From Pyrus communis (Eukaryota > Streptophyta > Magnoliopsida > Rosales > Rosaceae): DNA of 64,000 nt. The DNA is taken from NCBI RefSeq assembly GCF_963583255.1, contig NC_084819.1, positions 16,213,616 to 16,277,615 of the forward strand, read 5' to 3'. The notes under the pieces were generated by a model that was given only the letters and a program-made list of their open reading frames with translations, did not search any database and was not told where the DNA came from. Positions 42,413 to 54,288 of this stretch are shown here, one piece after another. Positions within the stretch are counted from its first letter, which is position 1; each line of letters opens with the position of its first letter. Position numbers and translations under genes: made by a program.

Positions 42413-43721
42413 TTTTTTTGAAAAATAAAAATCTCTTTCCTTAAAGGGCCTGCTGCATATATAAATTGCTTGTCTTAATTAGGTCATGAACCATGATGAA
42501 CATGTTGCAATGCTTTGGACAGCCAGAGTTCAAGCCCAATTAGGTAATGTATTGCAGCACCAGAAGCGTCTTAATATTCATGAAGGAATTTTTGTAAATG
42601 CCTAAGAATAATGTCGGTGTTCCGAGGAATTTGTTTGTCCCCGCACTTATAATTAATAAATTTACCGTCTCAACATCATAATCAAAACCGTTTTTATTTT
42701 TTTTTATCATTATCTAAAGATCATATCTGCAACAAATATTCAAAAAAAAAATAGTACTTATGTAACTCAATTAACTATAAAGCAGTTTGCAAATGGGTTA
42801 TATTTTAATCCGAAATAAACAGAAATTAATAAACCTAAGTTGTTAAAAGTTTGGTCTTGATCTAAGGTTTAGTGTGAATAAAGATAAAATATGAGTAATA
42901 GGGTTTCTTATCCTATTATGGACTTATTAAAGGAAGTATAGATGCATTGGGCTGACGATGCGTGTATGTCATTATACTTCTGTACTTAATTTATACAAGT
43001 AAGGGTCTCTATTTGTGTTACGCATATTACACATAATACTCTTCATTCGATATTATAATCAATAGAAGAGCTCTTACGGGTGATCATAGATAGGTTCAAG
43101 TAAAAAGATGTCTTTTGCTCTGTAAATCCAGATTAATATCTAATTAGCATGTCTTACACCTTAATGATATATGTTGCTGTGGTTTTGCTTCACTATATAT
43201 CTATATAACTAGAATCTATGTCAAGGAAGGCTTGTAAACTTTGAGTCATGATGTGAGAAAGCTCTGAGTATATATATACAAAATGGGTGAGCTATGTATG
43301 TCAAGACCAATATTATGGTATAAAATTAATGACCAAAATTCCTACTTGGCTCTCGTCTCAAATAAAAGCAACCCCATGCTTGGTTATTTTGCCCGTTTGG
43401 GTTTTCACTATCAAGTGATTAATTCCAAGATAATTAATTCATTGCGCGTAATAAAAGGGACGCGCTAAAGTTTCATAAAAATCAGTATGGCAAAGATTCC
43501 ACATAATTTCATGCAATGTTAAAAACTTCTAATACTGTTCAGCACATTTGACCTGTTGAACCATGTGTTGTTGCTTCTGGTATATTTTAAGAATTAGTTT
43601 AAAATATCAAGCAAGTAATACAATACAAACATCACCACAGAGACTTCCCATTTCATCACTTTGATGAAGACCATCACAACTGTCGATGCATTCTAAGCTT
43701 CGATGGCAGTCCATCATGCTA
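42413..43721. other. Intergenic, no gene recognised
   Basis: AT-rich sequence without convincing ORFs. The part at 42,480-42,560 (GGTCATGAACCATGATGAAC and following) is related to 44,400-44,450. Confidence 0.5.
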
Positions 43722-44450
43722 AAATCTGATCCCACACAGTCGTTATGGACATCATTCAGACACTTGATCAGACAGGAGGCAATAAGAAAATAAGATCAAA
43801 TAGTAACGACAAGCGCATAATTTGTTAGACGAAAACTTGACCCAACTTAATATTTTACTAAGCATCAGTTTTGTCTTCTGCATTTGTTCCTTCAAATCAA
43901 TACTTAAGGATAACTTGAAGCCTTTGGATAGGAGCCTTGACCAAGAACATGTACTCTAAACTTGTTTTATTTGTTGACTAATTAGATGGTTCGTTTCTTT
44001 GATCGGATACCAGAGATTAGTTTCTTTTGAGGAGCAAACATTACTTCGGGGCATCAAGAAGCATTTTTCATCTACTTGAGGACAAGTATGAAGATGAATA
44101 TAATACTCCCCTCATATTGCCACAATTATCCAATTTGCAGCATGCGGGAATGCTTGTATGTTGCATATGTGACAAGATATACTTGGTTATATTATTTAAC
44201 ATGTGAATTAGGAGATAGATTAACAGTCTGGATGGATACAGACGTGCTTAAAATATGATTTGGCATATATTTATTTTGGTCAACGGATAGGATTACATTC
44301 CGGAAGTCGGCTCTAAACCACCATTAGATCCTGACGACCATGATCAACATATAATTTCGCGATTACATTGCAATGCTTTATGTATTGCTCTGTGTAGTTT
44401 GGACTGCTAGACTTCAACCATAATTAGGTCATGAACAATGATGAACATAT
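43722..44450. repeat. Older, diverged third copy of the unit's tail
   Basis: The segment starting AAAATCTGATCCCACACAG aligns with 29,503-29,830 and 40,913-41,235. The part from about 44,066 (CATCTACTTGAGGACAAGT) aligns with 30,681-30,860 and 42,091-42,250. The part near 44,340-44,450 aligns with 42,480-42,560. It is clearly more diverged than copies 1 and 2 are from each other, and lacks both the solo LTR and the hAT MITE, so it reflects an earlier duplication that predates those insertions. Confidence 0.8.
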
Positions 44451-45023
44451 AATAGGGGTATTTCATGGATATCACTGTACTCATCACATGGTTTCAAATC
44501 TAAAACTTCACAAAATCAAATGAGAAATAGAGATGTTCAACAAATTAAAGTTCCATGCTTTAATGTCATATATAATTAAACCCAATTTTGCAATCTGAGG
44601 CCGTTTGCAAAGCATATACGTACTAGTGAGCCTATGAAGCATGAACCACATAAATATTAATATATGTCAACATCTTTATGAATTTTCTTAATCTTAATTA
44701 GTCCACGAAGAAGATAACGAGAGGGGTTACAGACTAATGAACTGTATATCACGTTATTGAGAGATTAATTCATATAATAATGATCCGAATACGAAGATTC
44801 CTTATTTTGTGGCCTCCAAAGCAGGAAAAGTCCATGACAGTCATCAAGGAGTACGTAATACGTAGATCAATGACAAGGCAAAGAAAGAAGAGTACGCTTT
44901 TAAGTGTTCGAATACAGCCACCGTTGGTAGAGAGTCTAGAGACCTTCATGCTTCGAACATCGTCCACGTAGAGAGGCTAAGACATGATATTTTCAGATAT
45001 GCTCTCATAAAAGATTCAATCAA

Positions 45024-45321
45024 GAGTAATGTTATTCATACCATATTTTTGTACCACATTTCTATACCACTTTAGGTGACATCTGATATGGACAGCCACA
45101 CCATTTAAAAAATTTGCAAAACCCAAGGAGATGAATAAGAAAGACTCATCGTATATCACAATCATCATTTAATTAACTAGTTTTTCTTAATTACTAGTTT
45201 ATTAAATAATGAACTGAATTTAAAAATCTAATTAATTCAAATGATGTGGCTGTTCACATCAAATGTCACCTAAGGTGGTATAAAAATATGGTACAAAAAC
45301 ATGTTATGAATAACATTACTC
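45024..45321. mobile_element. Mutator-type MITE with 9-bp TSD
   Basis: A 298-bp element with inverted ends of about 80 bp begins GAGTAATGTTATTCATA and closes with the reverse complement (...CATTACTC). It is flanked by the exact 9-bp duplication TTCAATCAA at 45,015-45,023 and 45,322-45,330. Long TIRs plus a 9-bp duplication indicate a non-autonomous Mutator-like element. Confidence 0.93.
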
Positions 45322-45330
45322 TTCAATCAA

Positions 45331-48106
45331 TGTTTCTGATGCATGTATCTTATGGAAATATTTTGAGCACACTCATTTTATTAGCGTACTGTTGTTTATT
45401 TATGTGTCTTCTTTGATATTCTTTTTATTCATTCAATTCAAATGTCATAAATAAACACCAATGTGCACACTAAAAAATGAAAATGATTTGCAGAAATCGA
45501 CTCCCTAGCTATTTTATCTGATATAATCTCATCAAGTGGAGCCTCAGAATTTGTTTAATCCAAATCTACAGTTACCCTATCCATTGAACATGTACTATGT
45601 TGAATAATAGTTTATGGCTTTATTGTTTTGGGCAGATTACAAAATCAATGTTATCCCAATCGTTTGAGATGAAATATAAGAATCTGGGAAGTTGGAAGAG
45701 AATCTAATCTTTAGGACTGCAAACAACATAATATAGACGCAATCTGATTACATATATAATCATATTTAACTAATAATTAATCAATTAATTAACATGCAAA
45801 TTACCCTATCAGCAGAATGTGTAGTTGTTCTGAATTAGCTTAAGGCTGATTTGAAATTGTGGTACTTTTAAAAAAAAAGGCTTATTGAAAAATCTAGAAT
45901 ATCTAATGTGTTTGGTAGAACCAAAAAAAAAAAAAAAAAATTGTTTTTTATAAAAACTGATGTCAATGACAATGAAAAAGCATCAAAAACCAAAATCAGG
46001 GCCTACCATGCTTCTATAAAAAATAAAAAAAATTTGGTTCAAAGCATAGTAACGAGTAATCATTGCTCTTTCAATGAAATTTTCAAATGGCAAGTATACC
46101 CCCTATATGCTTTACAAAATTAAAATCATTACCCCTACATTTCTCTTTAACAATTATTATATCATATTAAATACCATATTATTTTTAGTCATTTAACATA
46201 TTCAAAATAATTTATATAAAAGTTTACGAAACATTTGGACACTTTTTTTTTTTTTTGTTCAACGCTTTTTTTTAAAACACGGTGATACCAAACTAGCCCT
46301 TGAACAAATGGATTCTTTTCTGCAGAATCTCATTATGCAGAAACGGCGGCACATCCTTATCCTAAATTATAAAGATTATATTATTGCAATTTGCATTGAT
46401 TACTTGTTAAAGACAACATTTGCTAATTGTAAATTTGCATGAGGTTGCGTCGAAACTCTTTCTTTCGGCAATATTTAATTAAACGTACATTGTCTAGCTA
46501 ATTTTGATTAATATTATGACCTCCTCCAGATACTTAGGAGATGTATCGGTAGCTATTTGTGTATCGACATTATGTCCCCAACATAATGAATAGCTAATTG
46601 TGTGTCAACATTATGTCCTCAACATGACATGAAGAACAACTAATGGCATGAGTCCACATAGGAATATCGGGTCCTTATCATCAAGCACTTCTGTTTAAGA
46701 GGCTTGTAACTCATTTCGTTAAAAGCATTCTCTCTTACACTTCATATTCCAAGTTCAAATTATTGTCACCAATATAACTTATATAAAACCAAGCATTTCT
46801 CCGCTATTGGTTTTCGAGAGAGAAATTGAATTGAAAGAACCGTCTTATTTGAAATGTCATTAAGAACTCATTTTAAAACTATTCGCATGTCACATTCAAC
46901 GGAATATGAATATTGCAGGCCTTAAGATTGATACTATCATGTATAGTTTAATATCAAACATAATATAAAATGGACCCTGAGCTATCCAAAATAACCAACA
47001 GCTGAACCAGTAGGACCTATACTTATTTTAATATACAGGAAGTTTATTCAAGAAGTTTACGTGAAAGTTGATAGATTGTATGTCCTTATTATTTCTTTAG
47101 GGCAAATATATTGGTGACCGCCAGTTCACTAAATAATACGTAATTGTTTTATAATTAATCAATCAATGTAATTTTCTTGACAAGTGTTAATACGGTTACA
47201 ATATTTTTGTGATGCAGTTATGTCTATGCATAACATCTTACCTTGACAATGTAATATGACATCCACAATGTAAAATCAATCTTGTTATAGTAACAATTAG
47301 AGTGTAACTTTACTTTTCTAGTAATTCATATGTTAAATGTTAACATTATGTTGTACAATTAAATGTGAAGGTAATTATAGGGAGCCCAAAAGTAAACAAC
47401 AATAAGTAATTTCATGACGTCCACAAATAATAACTTACATATATATTCTAATAAACAATCCATTTTATAACCTCAATATTATTATCTAACGTTGCACAAG
47501 AAACTTTGATGGTTATAATATAATTTTATTTAAACAAAGGCTAACAGTACCCTTTTTGTTAAGAGAAGTACCGCAAAATTTCCTCTATTAATATTAGTGA
47601 AAAAAATTACTCGTACAATCAACCTAGAGAAAAAAAAAACACTTTTACATATCAACAACAGTTAATGTTGAGTGCAACAATAGTCAAGTTCAACACTAAA
47701 GCTAGGACCAAGAGTTCTTGTTCTTCTTCAAAACACTATTTTTCAAGTGTTTTTTTTTTCTTTTTTTTTATTTTTTATTTTATTTTTTATTTTTTTGCAA
47801 TGAAAGCGATTTTTGAGGGAATTAATTTATTAAAGCTTTTTTAAATGGTATAAGAGCTAGCTAGGTGTCATTGTATGGAAGGATGACCAGGACTCTGTGT
47901 CACCAAATTGGACTTATACCCTTGGTTGTTCTTCACATTGAGGGTTTTTTTTTATGTCAATACACAATTAATTTATATTAAATAATTGATTAATTAAGGT
48001 TATATTTCTTATGATGAAAGGTACTTACGTTGAAAAGACATAATCATTGTCTATCTAATTTTCTTGATTAAAAAAGAAAGATGCGTGCAACATATAAGTC
48101 ATCCCT
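45331..48106. other. AT-rich intergenic region upstream of the GRAS gene
   Basis: No gene is supported. ORFs are under 75 codons and compositional. There are poly-A and poly-T runs near 45,923, 46,240 and 47,750. A short local duplication of AATAGCTAATTGTGTGTC-like sequence occurs around 46,545-46,625. Confidence 0.55.
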
Positions 48107-48318
48107 TCAAGAAGCAGCCAAGAAAGCAAAGAGAATTGAGCTGGGAACCTTTGTGGAATTACGTGTGCAGTGCATAGAAAGTTAGTGAGAACGATTGGTA
48201 TTTGTTTATGAAGATAAGATAGTGATTAATAACTCTTAATAATAATTCTCCATTTTGATAATCTTCTGTTCTTTCTACTATTTTACGCTTAATTTGTCAT
48301 GACGTTGTCACCAACCGA

Positions 48319-48325
48319 TATATAA
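48319..48325 (+). promoter_or_regulatory. TATA box of NSP2-like gene 1
   Basis: TATATAA lies about 80 bp before the start codon inside CACCAACCGATATATAA, and is conserved at about 51,405-51,411 in the second copy. Confidence 0.5.
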
Positions 48326-48405
48326 CGATGTTAAGACTTCATTAGCAAATCAAACCCAAAGAGAAAAGTCTTCAAACCCTCTAAAAATATTCATCAAAAA
48401 AGAAG

Positions 48406-50016
48406 ATGATGCAGTCTGAGATGAACTTTCAATCCTTGTGGCCCTACCTGAATGTCACAAATTCACTTGTGGATACAAACGAATACAATGATCAGATGGT
48501 CAGCACTGAATTTTCTTCGATTTTCATGGCGTCTGACGAATTTTCAGAATCTTCTCCTTTTCCATTTTCAACCATTTTTTCTGTTGAATGCGAACAATTT
48601 GCGGACTGTGATAATCTCCTGCAAGTCACATCGATGGCGGCAGAGGAATTTCCGATGGACTTGGGAGGATTCGAGCCTAATTTTTTTATCGATCAGTATG
48701 AAAATATGTATGCCTCATGTTTAGAAGGCAGTGAGGGAAGCAATACTCTTCCTTCACAGCAATTTTCTGTTGAAGGAAATGATGTGTGGAGTCCAAACTC
48801 TTTTGTGACATCAGAGGCATCCTCCATGGATGTGACCTCGGTTCAACAATCACTAACCCTACCGAGAGACGACATGGAAATCGACAACGAAGTGAGTATT
48901 CACCATCTGCTCAAGGCGTTCAGCGAGTCCATGGAGATGGGGCAGAGGGAGCTGGAGTTGGTGATCATGAGATGCCTTGCAGAGAAAGTAAACCCACTTG
49001 GTCAATCTCTTGAGCGCCTTGCATTCAACTTATGTCAAGGATTTGTTGATAATCAGCACGGAGACTATTTGAAACAAGAATCCTGCAAGAATTTCGAGGC
49101 AGCATTCAACTTGTTCTACCAGATCTTCCCTTTTGGGAGACTTGCTCACTATGCAGCAAACACCGCAATCCTCGAGGCTATCCCAGAAGATGTAGAGACG
49201 GTTCATGTAGTGGAATTTGATATCGGTGAAGGGGTTCAATTGTCTCAGCTGATTGAGGCTGTGGCAAAGAGAAACAAAACATTAAAAGTGACAGCAATTA
49301 AATGGGATGTGGAAGAGAGTGATGAGGTTGCTCCTCCACAGTGGAGATTCGAGGAGACAAAAAAGCAACTCCAGCATCATGCAAGATCTTTCGGCCTAAA
49401 CTTGAAGGTGGAGGAGATCGCGATCGAGGATTTGGTGAGCGAAATCAAGAAGGCAAACAAGAGAGGTGGAATGAGAGAATTTCTAGCCTGCAACTCTATG
49501 GTAGGGCTTCCTCACATGAGGAGGAGACGAAGCAGAGGACTTGTCATGGAATTCCTAAGGCTAGCTAAGGATTTATTAGCCAATTCAGCAAGAGGTATCG
49601 TAACGTTTGGTGATGGATATGCTTGCACGAAAAGGGGAAATGACTCGAGTTTCAGGTCCTTCTTTGACGCGAATGTTGTGCATTACAAAGCATTGTTAGA
49701 GTCTTTGGAATCGACCTTCCCGAGCCACCTAGGAGAGGCAAGGATGGTGATGGAGTTGATGTTTGTGGCGCCATATGTGTCTTCTCAGGCTTGGCTCGAT
49801 AAGTGGAACGAAGAAAGAGAATGTGGAAATCTTCAGCCCTTGTTCGGGCTGGAGAGTAGGAGAGTGAGTAGGGAAATGTTAATGGAGGCCAAAGATATTG
49901 TGGGGGCAGATAGCTCGTATGGAGTGAGAGTTGGAGGAGAAAATGGGAATGAGATGGCTTTGGAATGGAATTCAATTCCTTTGGTCAGAGTTGAAACCTG
50001 GACAAACCGAAGCTAG
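48406..50016 (+). CDS. NSP2-like GRAS-family transcription regulator
   Basis: A single-exon ORF of 536 residues. The N-terminal 160 residues are variable and acidic, and the GRAS domain spans about 162-534. Visible family landmarks are HHLLKAFSESMEMGQ (165-180), the VHIID-equivalent VHVVEFDIG (266-274), MVGLPHM, FVAPYVSSQAWLDKW and the SAW-like end VETWTN. The pattern fits the NODULATION SIGNALING PATHWAY 2 subfamily (legume NSP2 is about 508 residues and also intronless). Known family role: a nuclear GRAS protein partnering NSP1 in symbiosis signalling and strigolactone biosynthesis. In a non-nodulating plant, mycorrhiza or strigolactone functions are likelier (inference). It could be a lineage-specific paralogue rather than the orthologue. 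Confidence 0.85.
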   Translation: MMQSEMNFQSLWPYLNVTNSLVDTNEYNDQMVSTEFSSIFMASDEFSESSPFPFSTIFSVECEQFADCDNLLQVTSMAAEEFPMDLGGFEPNFFIDQYENMYASCLEGSEGSNTLPSQQFSVEGNDVWSPNSFVTSEASSMDVTSVQQSLTLPRDDMEIDNEVSIHHLLKAFSESMEMGQRELELVIMRCLAEKVNPLGQSLERLAFNLCQGFVDNQHGDYLKQESCKNFEAAFNLFYQIFPFGRLAHYAANTAILEAIPEDVETVHVVEFDIGEGVQLSQLIEAVAKRNKTLKVTAIKWDVEESDEVAPPQWRFEETKKQLQHHARSFGLNLKVEEIAIEDLVSEIKKANKRGGMREFLACNSMVGLPHMRRRRSRGLVMEFLRLAKDLLANSARGIVTFGDGYACTKRGNDSSFRSFFDANVVHYKALLESLESTFPSHLGEARMVMELMFVAPYVSSQAWLDKWNEERECGNLQPLFGLESRRVSREMLMEAKDIVGADSSYGVRVGGENGNEMALEWNSIPLVRVETWTNRS

Positions 50017-50960
50017 CTAGAAATGGATTATTATTATTTTTTGAACTCTCTTTCCAGATTTTATTGCAGCAAATGTGTAGATTGCTGGAGATTACCATAA
50101 GATATTTTTTGTACAGATTCATATTGTTGTGAAAGGAAGATCACTAAGTTGGTGGATATTTGGTATATAAATTTCACTCTAGTTATGACCCTCTCAAAAC
50201 TCATATATCATCACAATCATTTTATGAACAAACAACAGAGTATCAATTATTCTAACAACAGATTTTGCGATCGTCACCAAAAGCTAGAGTTGACGCAAGT
50301 CGTACCTACACATGGAATGCTACTGTGGCGGTATTCTAAGCTGATAATGCACTAAGAGGTGAAAATATATATATATGACAGTTCATGAGTGTCCTAAAAA
50401 ACTGCCACGATAGCATTTCTGTACGTAAGCAAGTTTCTCTTCAAGTACTACAAACTTTATCAACAGTAAGAATTTGACAGGTTTATCTACAGTAGTTAAA
50501 TGTTTGACATACCTCCGAAAACCACTAGAACTCGTTTGATGTCTATGATTGAATTGAATTGGACTGGATTAGTAGCACGCTAAATACCTTGAACCTTATA
50601 AGTTATCTAATCCATTCCAACCTCAGCACGTAAAAAACACAAGCCAATATAAGGCTTGTGAAGACAGAACGAAGAGAATCGAAAACAGCAGATCATACAT
50701 CTGCAAAAATAGTTCAACGACATGAGTTTTACAATCAGCGTTTCATATTCTTGCTGGAAGAAACAAACCTAAAAATGGCAAGAACCGAAAGACCGACAAT
50801 TAGTTTAACCACAAACATGAAGTTTGAACAATCGTCAATCGAGCACTACTCTAAACGTGTGTCTGAATACATATAAAAGTCTGTTTGCTTATATTATACT
50901 AAGAACTCAAATGAGATAGGATCCTAATTCTAAACATTCGTTTGCCTGATTGGCTCTTAA
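50017..50960. other. GRAS 3' flank and degenerate E1 3' UTR
   Basis: No gene. The first 300 bp resemble the 3' flank of the second GRAS copy (53,094-53,280). The stretch from about 50,640 resembles the E1 3' UTR near 54,040-54,280. Confidence 0.55.
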
Positions 50961-50969
50961 TCGAAAGGC

Positions 50970-51118
50970 CTACTTGAAGTACATGGAGATCTGGGGGATA
51001 TCAATATCGTTCTCCTCATCCTCGGCTCCTCGTACGCCACCACCTCATCAGAGTGCTTCTAATTAGCGGGAAGATCTGCCTTTGCAACACAAAGAATACG
51101 TGTAGCAGATCCGCCACC
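50970..51118 (-). pseudogene. Truncated 3' end of ubiquitin E1
   Basis: Reading on the minus strand, this matches the last ~45 codons and the stop codon of the E1 gene at 54,289-54,415, including the segment encoding [12 protein letters not shown] (here diverged). In-frame damage is present (indels near 51,030 and a stop arising near 51,060). The fragment breaks off at about 51,118, where GRAS upstream sequence begins. It is the junction scar of the tandem duplication. Confidence 0.85.
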
Positions 51119-51495
51119 ACCTCAAGAAGCAGCCAAGAAAGCAAAGAGAATTGAGTTGGGAACCTTTTGTTGCATTACGTATACAGTGCGTAAGAAATTG
51201 GCGAGAGCGATTGGTATTTGTTTATGAAGATAAGATAGTGATTAATAACTCTAAATAATTATTCTGATCATTCTCTCTTTTAATAATCTTGATACGATAG
51301 TGATTAATAACTCTACATAATAATTCTAATTATTCTCCCTTATAATAATCTGCTGTTGTTTCTACTATTTTATGCTTAATCTGTCTCTACATTGTCACCA
51401 ACCGATATATAATGATAGATTAAAACTTCATTGGCAAATCAAACCTGAAGAAAAGTCTTCAAACCCTCTAATAATATTCATAAAAAAAGAAAAAG

Positions 51496-53093
51496 ATGAT
51501 GCAATCTGAGATGTTCCAGACCTTGTGGCCGTACCTGAATGTAATAAATTCACCTTTGGATACAAATGAATACACTGATCAGATGGGGAGCTCTGAATTT
51601 TCTTCGATTTTCATGGCTTCGGACGAATTTTCAGAAACTTCTTTTCCATTTTCAACCATGTTTTCTGGTGAATTTGAACAAGTTGCAGATTGTGATCATC
51701 TCCTGCAAGTCATATCGACCGAGGTGGAGGAATTTCCAATGGAGTTGGGAGGATTCGAGCCCAACTATTTAATCGGTGAGATAGAAAATATGTATGCCTC
51801 ATGTTTGGAGAGCAGTGAGGGTAGTACTCTTCCTTCGCAGCAATTTTTTGAAGGAAATGATGTGTGGAGTCCAAACTCTTTTGTGACATCTGAGACATCC
51901 TTCATGGATGTGACTTCCGTCCAACAATCAATAACCCTGCCAAGAGACGAGATGGAAATCGACAACAAAGTGAGTATTCACCATCTCTCAAGGCGTTCGG
52001 TGAGGCCATGGAGATGGGGCAGAGGGAGCTGGGGAAGGTGATCATGAGATGCCTAGCGGAGAAAGTGAACCCACTTGGTCAATCCCTTGAGCGCATTGCG
52101 TTCAACTTATGTCAAGGAATTGTTGATAATCACCACAGAGACTATTTGAAACAAGAATCCCGCCAGAATTTTGAGGCAGCATTCAACTTGTTCTACCAAA
52201 TCTTCCCTTTTGGAAGATTTGCTCACTACGCAGCAAACACCGCAATCCTCAAGGCTATCCCAGAAGATGTAGAGACGGTTCATGTAGTGGAATTTGATAT
52301 CGGTGAAGGGGTTCAATTGTCTCAGCTGATTGAGGCTGTGGCAAAGAGAAACAAGACATTAAAAGTGACAGCAATTAAATGGGATGTGGATGAGAGAGAT
52401 GAGGTTGCTCCTCCACAGTGGAGATTTGAGGAGACAAAAAGGCAACTCCAGCATCACGCAAGGTCTTTTGGCCTAAACTTGAAGGTGGAGGAGATCACGA
52501 TCGAGGATTTGGTGAGCGAAATCAAGAAGGTGAACAAGAGAGGTGGAAGAAGAGAATTTATAGCCTTCAACACTATGGTAGGGCTTCCTCACATGAGGAG
52601 GAGGAGAAGCAGGGGGCTTGTCATGGAATTCCTAAGGCTAGCTAAGGATTTATTAGCCAATTCGGCAAGAGGTATCATAACGTTTGGTGATGGAGATGCT
52701 TGCGTGTTAAAAGGAAATGACTCGAGTTTCAGCTCCTTCTTTGACGCGAATGTTGTGCATTACAAAACCTTGTTAGAGTCTTTGGAATCAACCTTCCCGA
52801 GCCACCTAGGAGAGGCAAGGATGGTGATGGAGTTGTTGTTTGTGGCACCGTATGTGTCTTCTCAGGCTTGGCTCGATAAGTGGAACGAAGCAAGAGAAGG
52901 CAGAAATCTTCAGTCCTGGTTCGGGCTTGAGGGTAGGCGAGTGAGTGGGGAAATGTTGACGGAGGCCAAAGAAATGGTGGGAGCAGATAGCTCATACGGA
53001 GTGAGAATTGGAGGAGAGAATGCGAATGAGATGGCCTTGGAATGGAATGGAATTCCTTTGGTTACAGTGGAAACCTGGACAAACCAAAGCTAG
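51496..53093 (+). pseudogene. NSP2-like GRAS gene 2, broken by a 1-nt frameshift
   Basis: The first frame runs from the ATG at 51,496 and matches copy 1 through IHHL. At about 51,986 one G is missing compared with copy 1 (CATCTCTCAAGG against CATCTGCTCAAGG), so that frame ends at 52,041. The second frame, open from the ATG at 52,008 (MEMGQRELG) to 53,093, contains the rest of the GRAS domain (361 residues) with VHVVEFD and the SAW-like end intact. Apart from this one base, both halves look coding and conserved. Either it is a recent pseudogene, it produces the internal-ATG protein lacking the start of the first leucine-rich region, or the lesion is a sequence error. Confidence 0.85.
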
Positions 53094-54288
53094 CTTTAGA
53101 CTCTGCTGTAGATTACCATAAGTTGTTTTCTGTATAGATTCATTACGTTTTATGTTGTAAAAAATAGTCAACTAAGTTGGTTAATTTTTTGGCATAATAA
53201 ATTTCACTCTATAAACCTCACAAAACTTATCGAGACCTCCCTACATCTAGGATGTACTGTGACGGTACCTGAATCATTAACTCACTTCTATGTGCTCAAA
53301 CGCTCCACGTGACCTTGCATTTCGGCTTGGATACCGCACAGTTGCTCTCCAATTGCTAATAGTGGACTTACAGAGTTTATCGGTGGTACTTAAACCTTTG
53401 ACAAGTCTGTCTGTATTTTTGGTTGAAGAGTGATGGTGCTTGAACGCCCAAAAGGATGTCTTACATAGCGAGCCCTCCACCGTCGCGACTGCGCCTTCCC
53501 TCTCCTACCGGCTGGCCTGACCCGGGAGGGGTCAATATCCTTTGAAGTCAGGCACGCCAAGTTAATAACAAATTGAAGCTTTCAAAAGCGATGACATAAC
53601 CTAAATTTTACCACTTGTGTATTGTGAATTCAGCCTTAAAGAAAAGTTCACATTCTAAACTCGTCCTTGGTTCGACAGAAGCCTATACAGGCTTCTAACG
53701 GTACACAGAAATCGAGTCCAGAACACGTAGGGCACTTTACACAAGTGCAAAAGCAAGAGGTAAGCGAGACTGGTACTCGGATAAGTGACATCTTGAGAAG
53801 TCCTTGCGTTGCATCACCTCCTTTTTATGGCGTTTTGACTCAATAGTGAAAAACAATAATACATGCACATCCTGGTGCGAGCTCAATTCTCACTGATCCC
53901 TCTCCTTCCATAACTTCTAATAATCTAACCCACTAACGCTATCGTTTGTGAAAAAAAAAATGATATTTTTTACAATAAAAGAGATATAACTAAAAAGAAA
54001 GGAAAGGAAAGAAAGGCAATAAAAAATCAACTACTAACCATAAATCAGCAGAAAACTTCATCTGAAAAGGTAAAAAGACAAATTTCACCATGTTTTTATA
54101 ACATTATTGGCAGAAATAAACAACCAAACATTTGAAAGTACAGCCAGATAGACCTGAAATCGGCAAGTTCGGACAATCGGTCGGTGCTACTCTAAAGTCT
54201 GAACATATATTTGAGGACATATAAAACTCCGTTCACGTCCTACACATCGCATTCCGGTTTTGCTCGATAAGCTCATCAACCGAAATGC
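53094..54288. other. Intergenic between GRAS copy 2 and E1
   Basis: No gene was recognised. It holds the converging 3' flanks of the plus-strand GRAS copy and the minus-strand E1 gene. Confidence 0.55.

Larger units (their letters stand above)
48107..51118. repeat. Tandem unit 1: NSP2-like gene plus E1 3' end
   Basis: The unit begins TCAAGAAGCAGCCAAGAAAG and is repeated from 51,119. It covers the GRAS promoter, the GRAS gene, its 3' flank and the last part of the ubiquitin E1 gene. Divergence, including many indels in the flanks, is much greater than in the importin/LecRK duplication, so this event is older. Confidence 0.85.

Noticed and set aside
49205..49250. miR171-family target site in the NSP2-like gene at the VHIID-coding region
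   Set aside because: GATATCGGTGAAGG resembles the start of the known GRAS target site, but the rest is offset by extra bases, so pairing would be poor. I could not support it.
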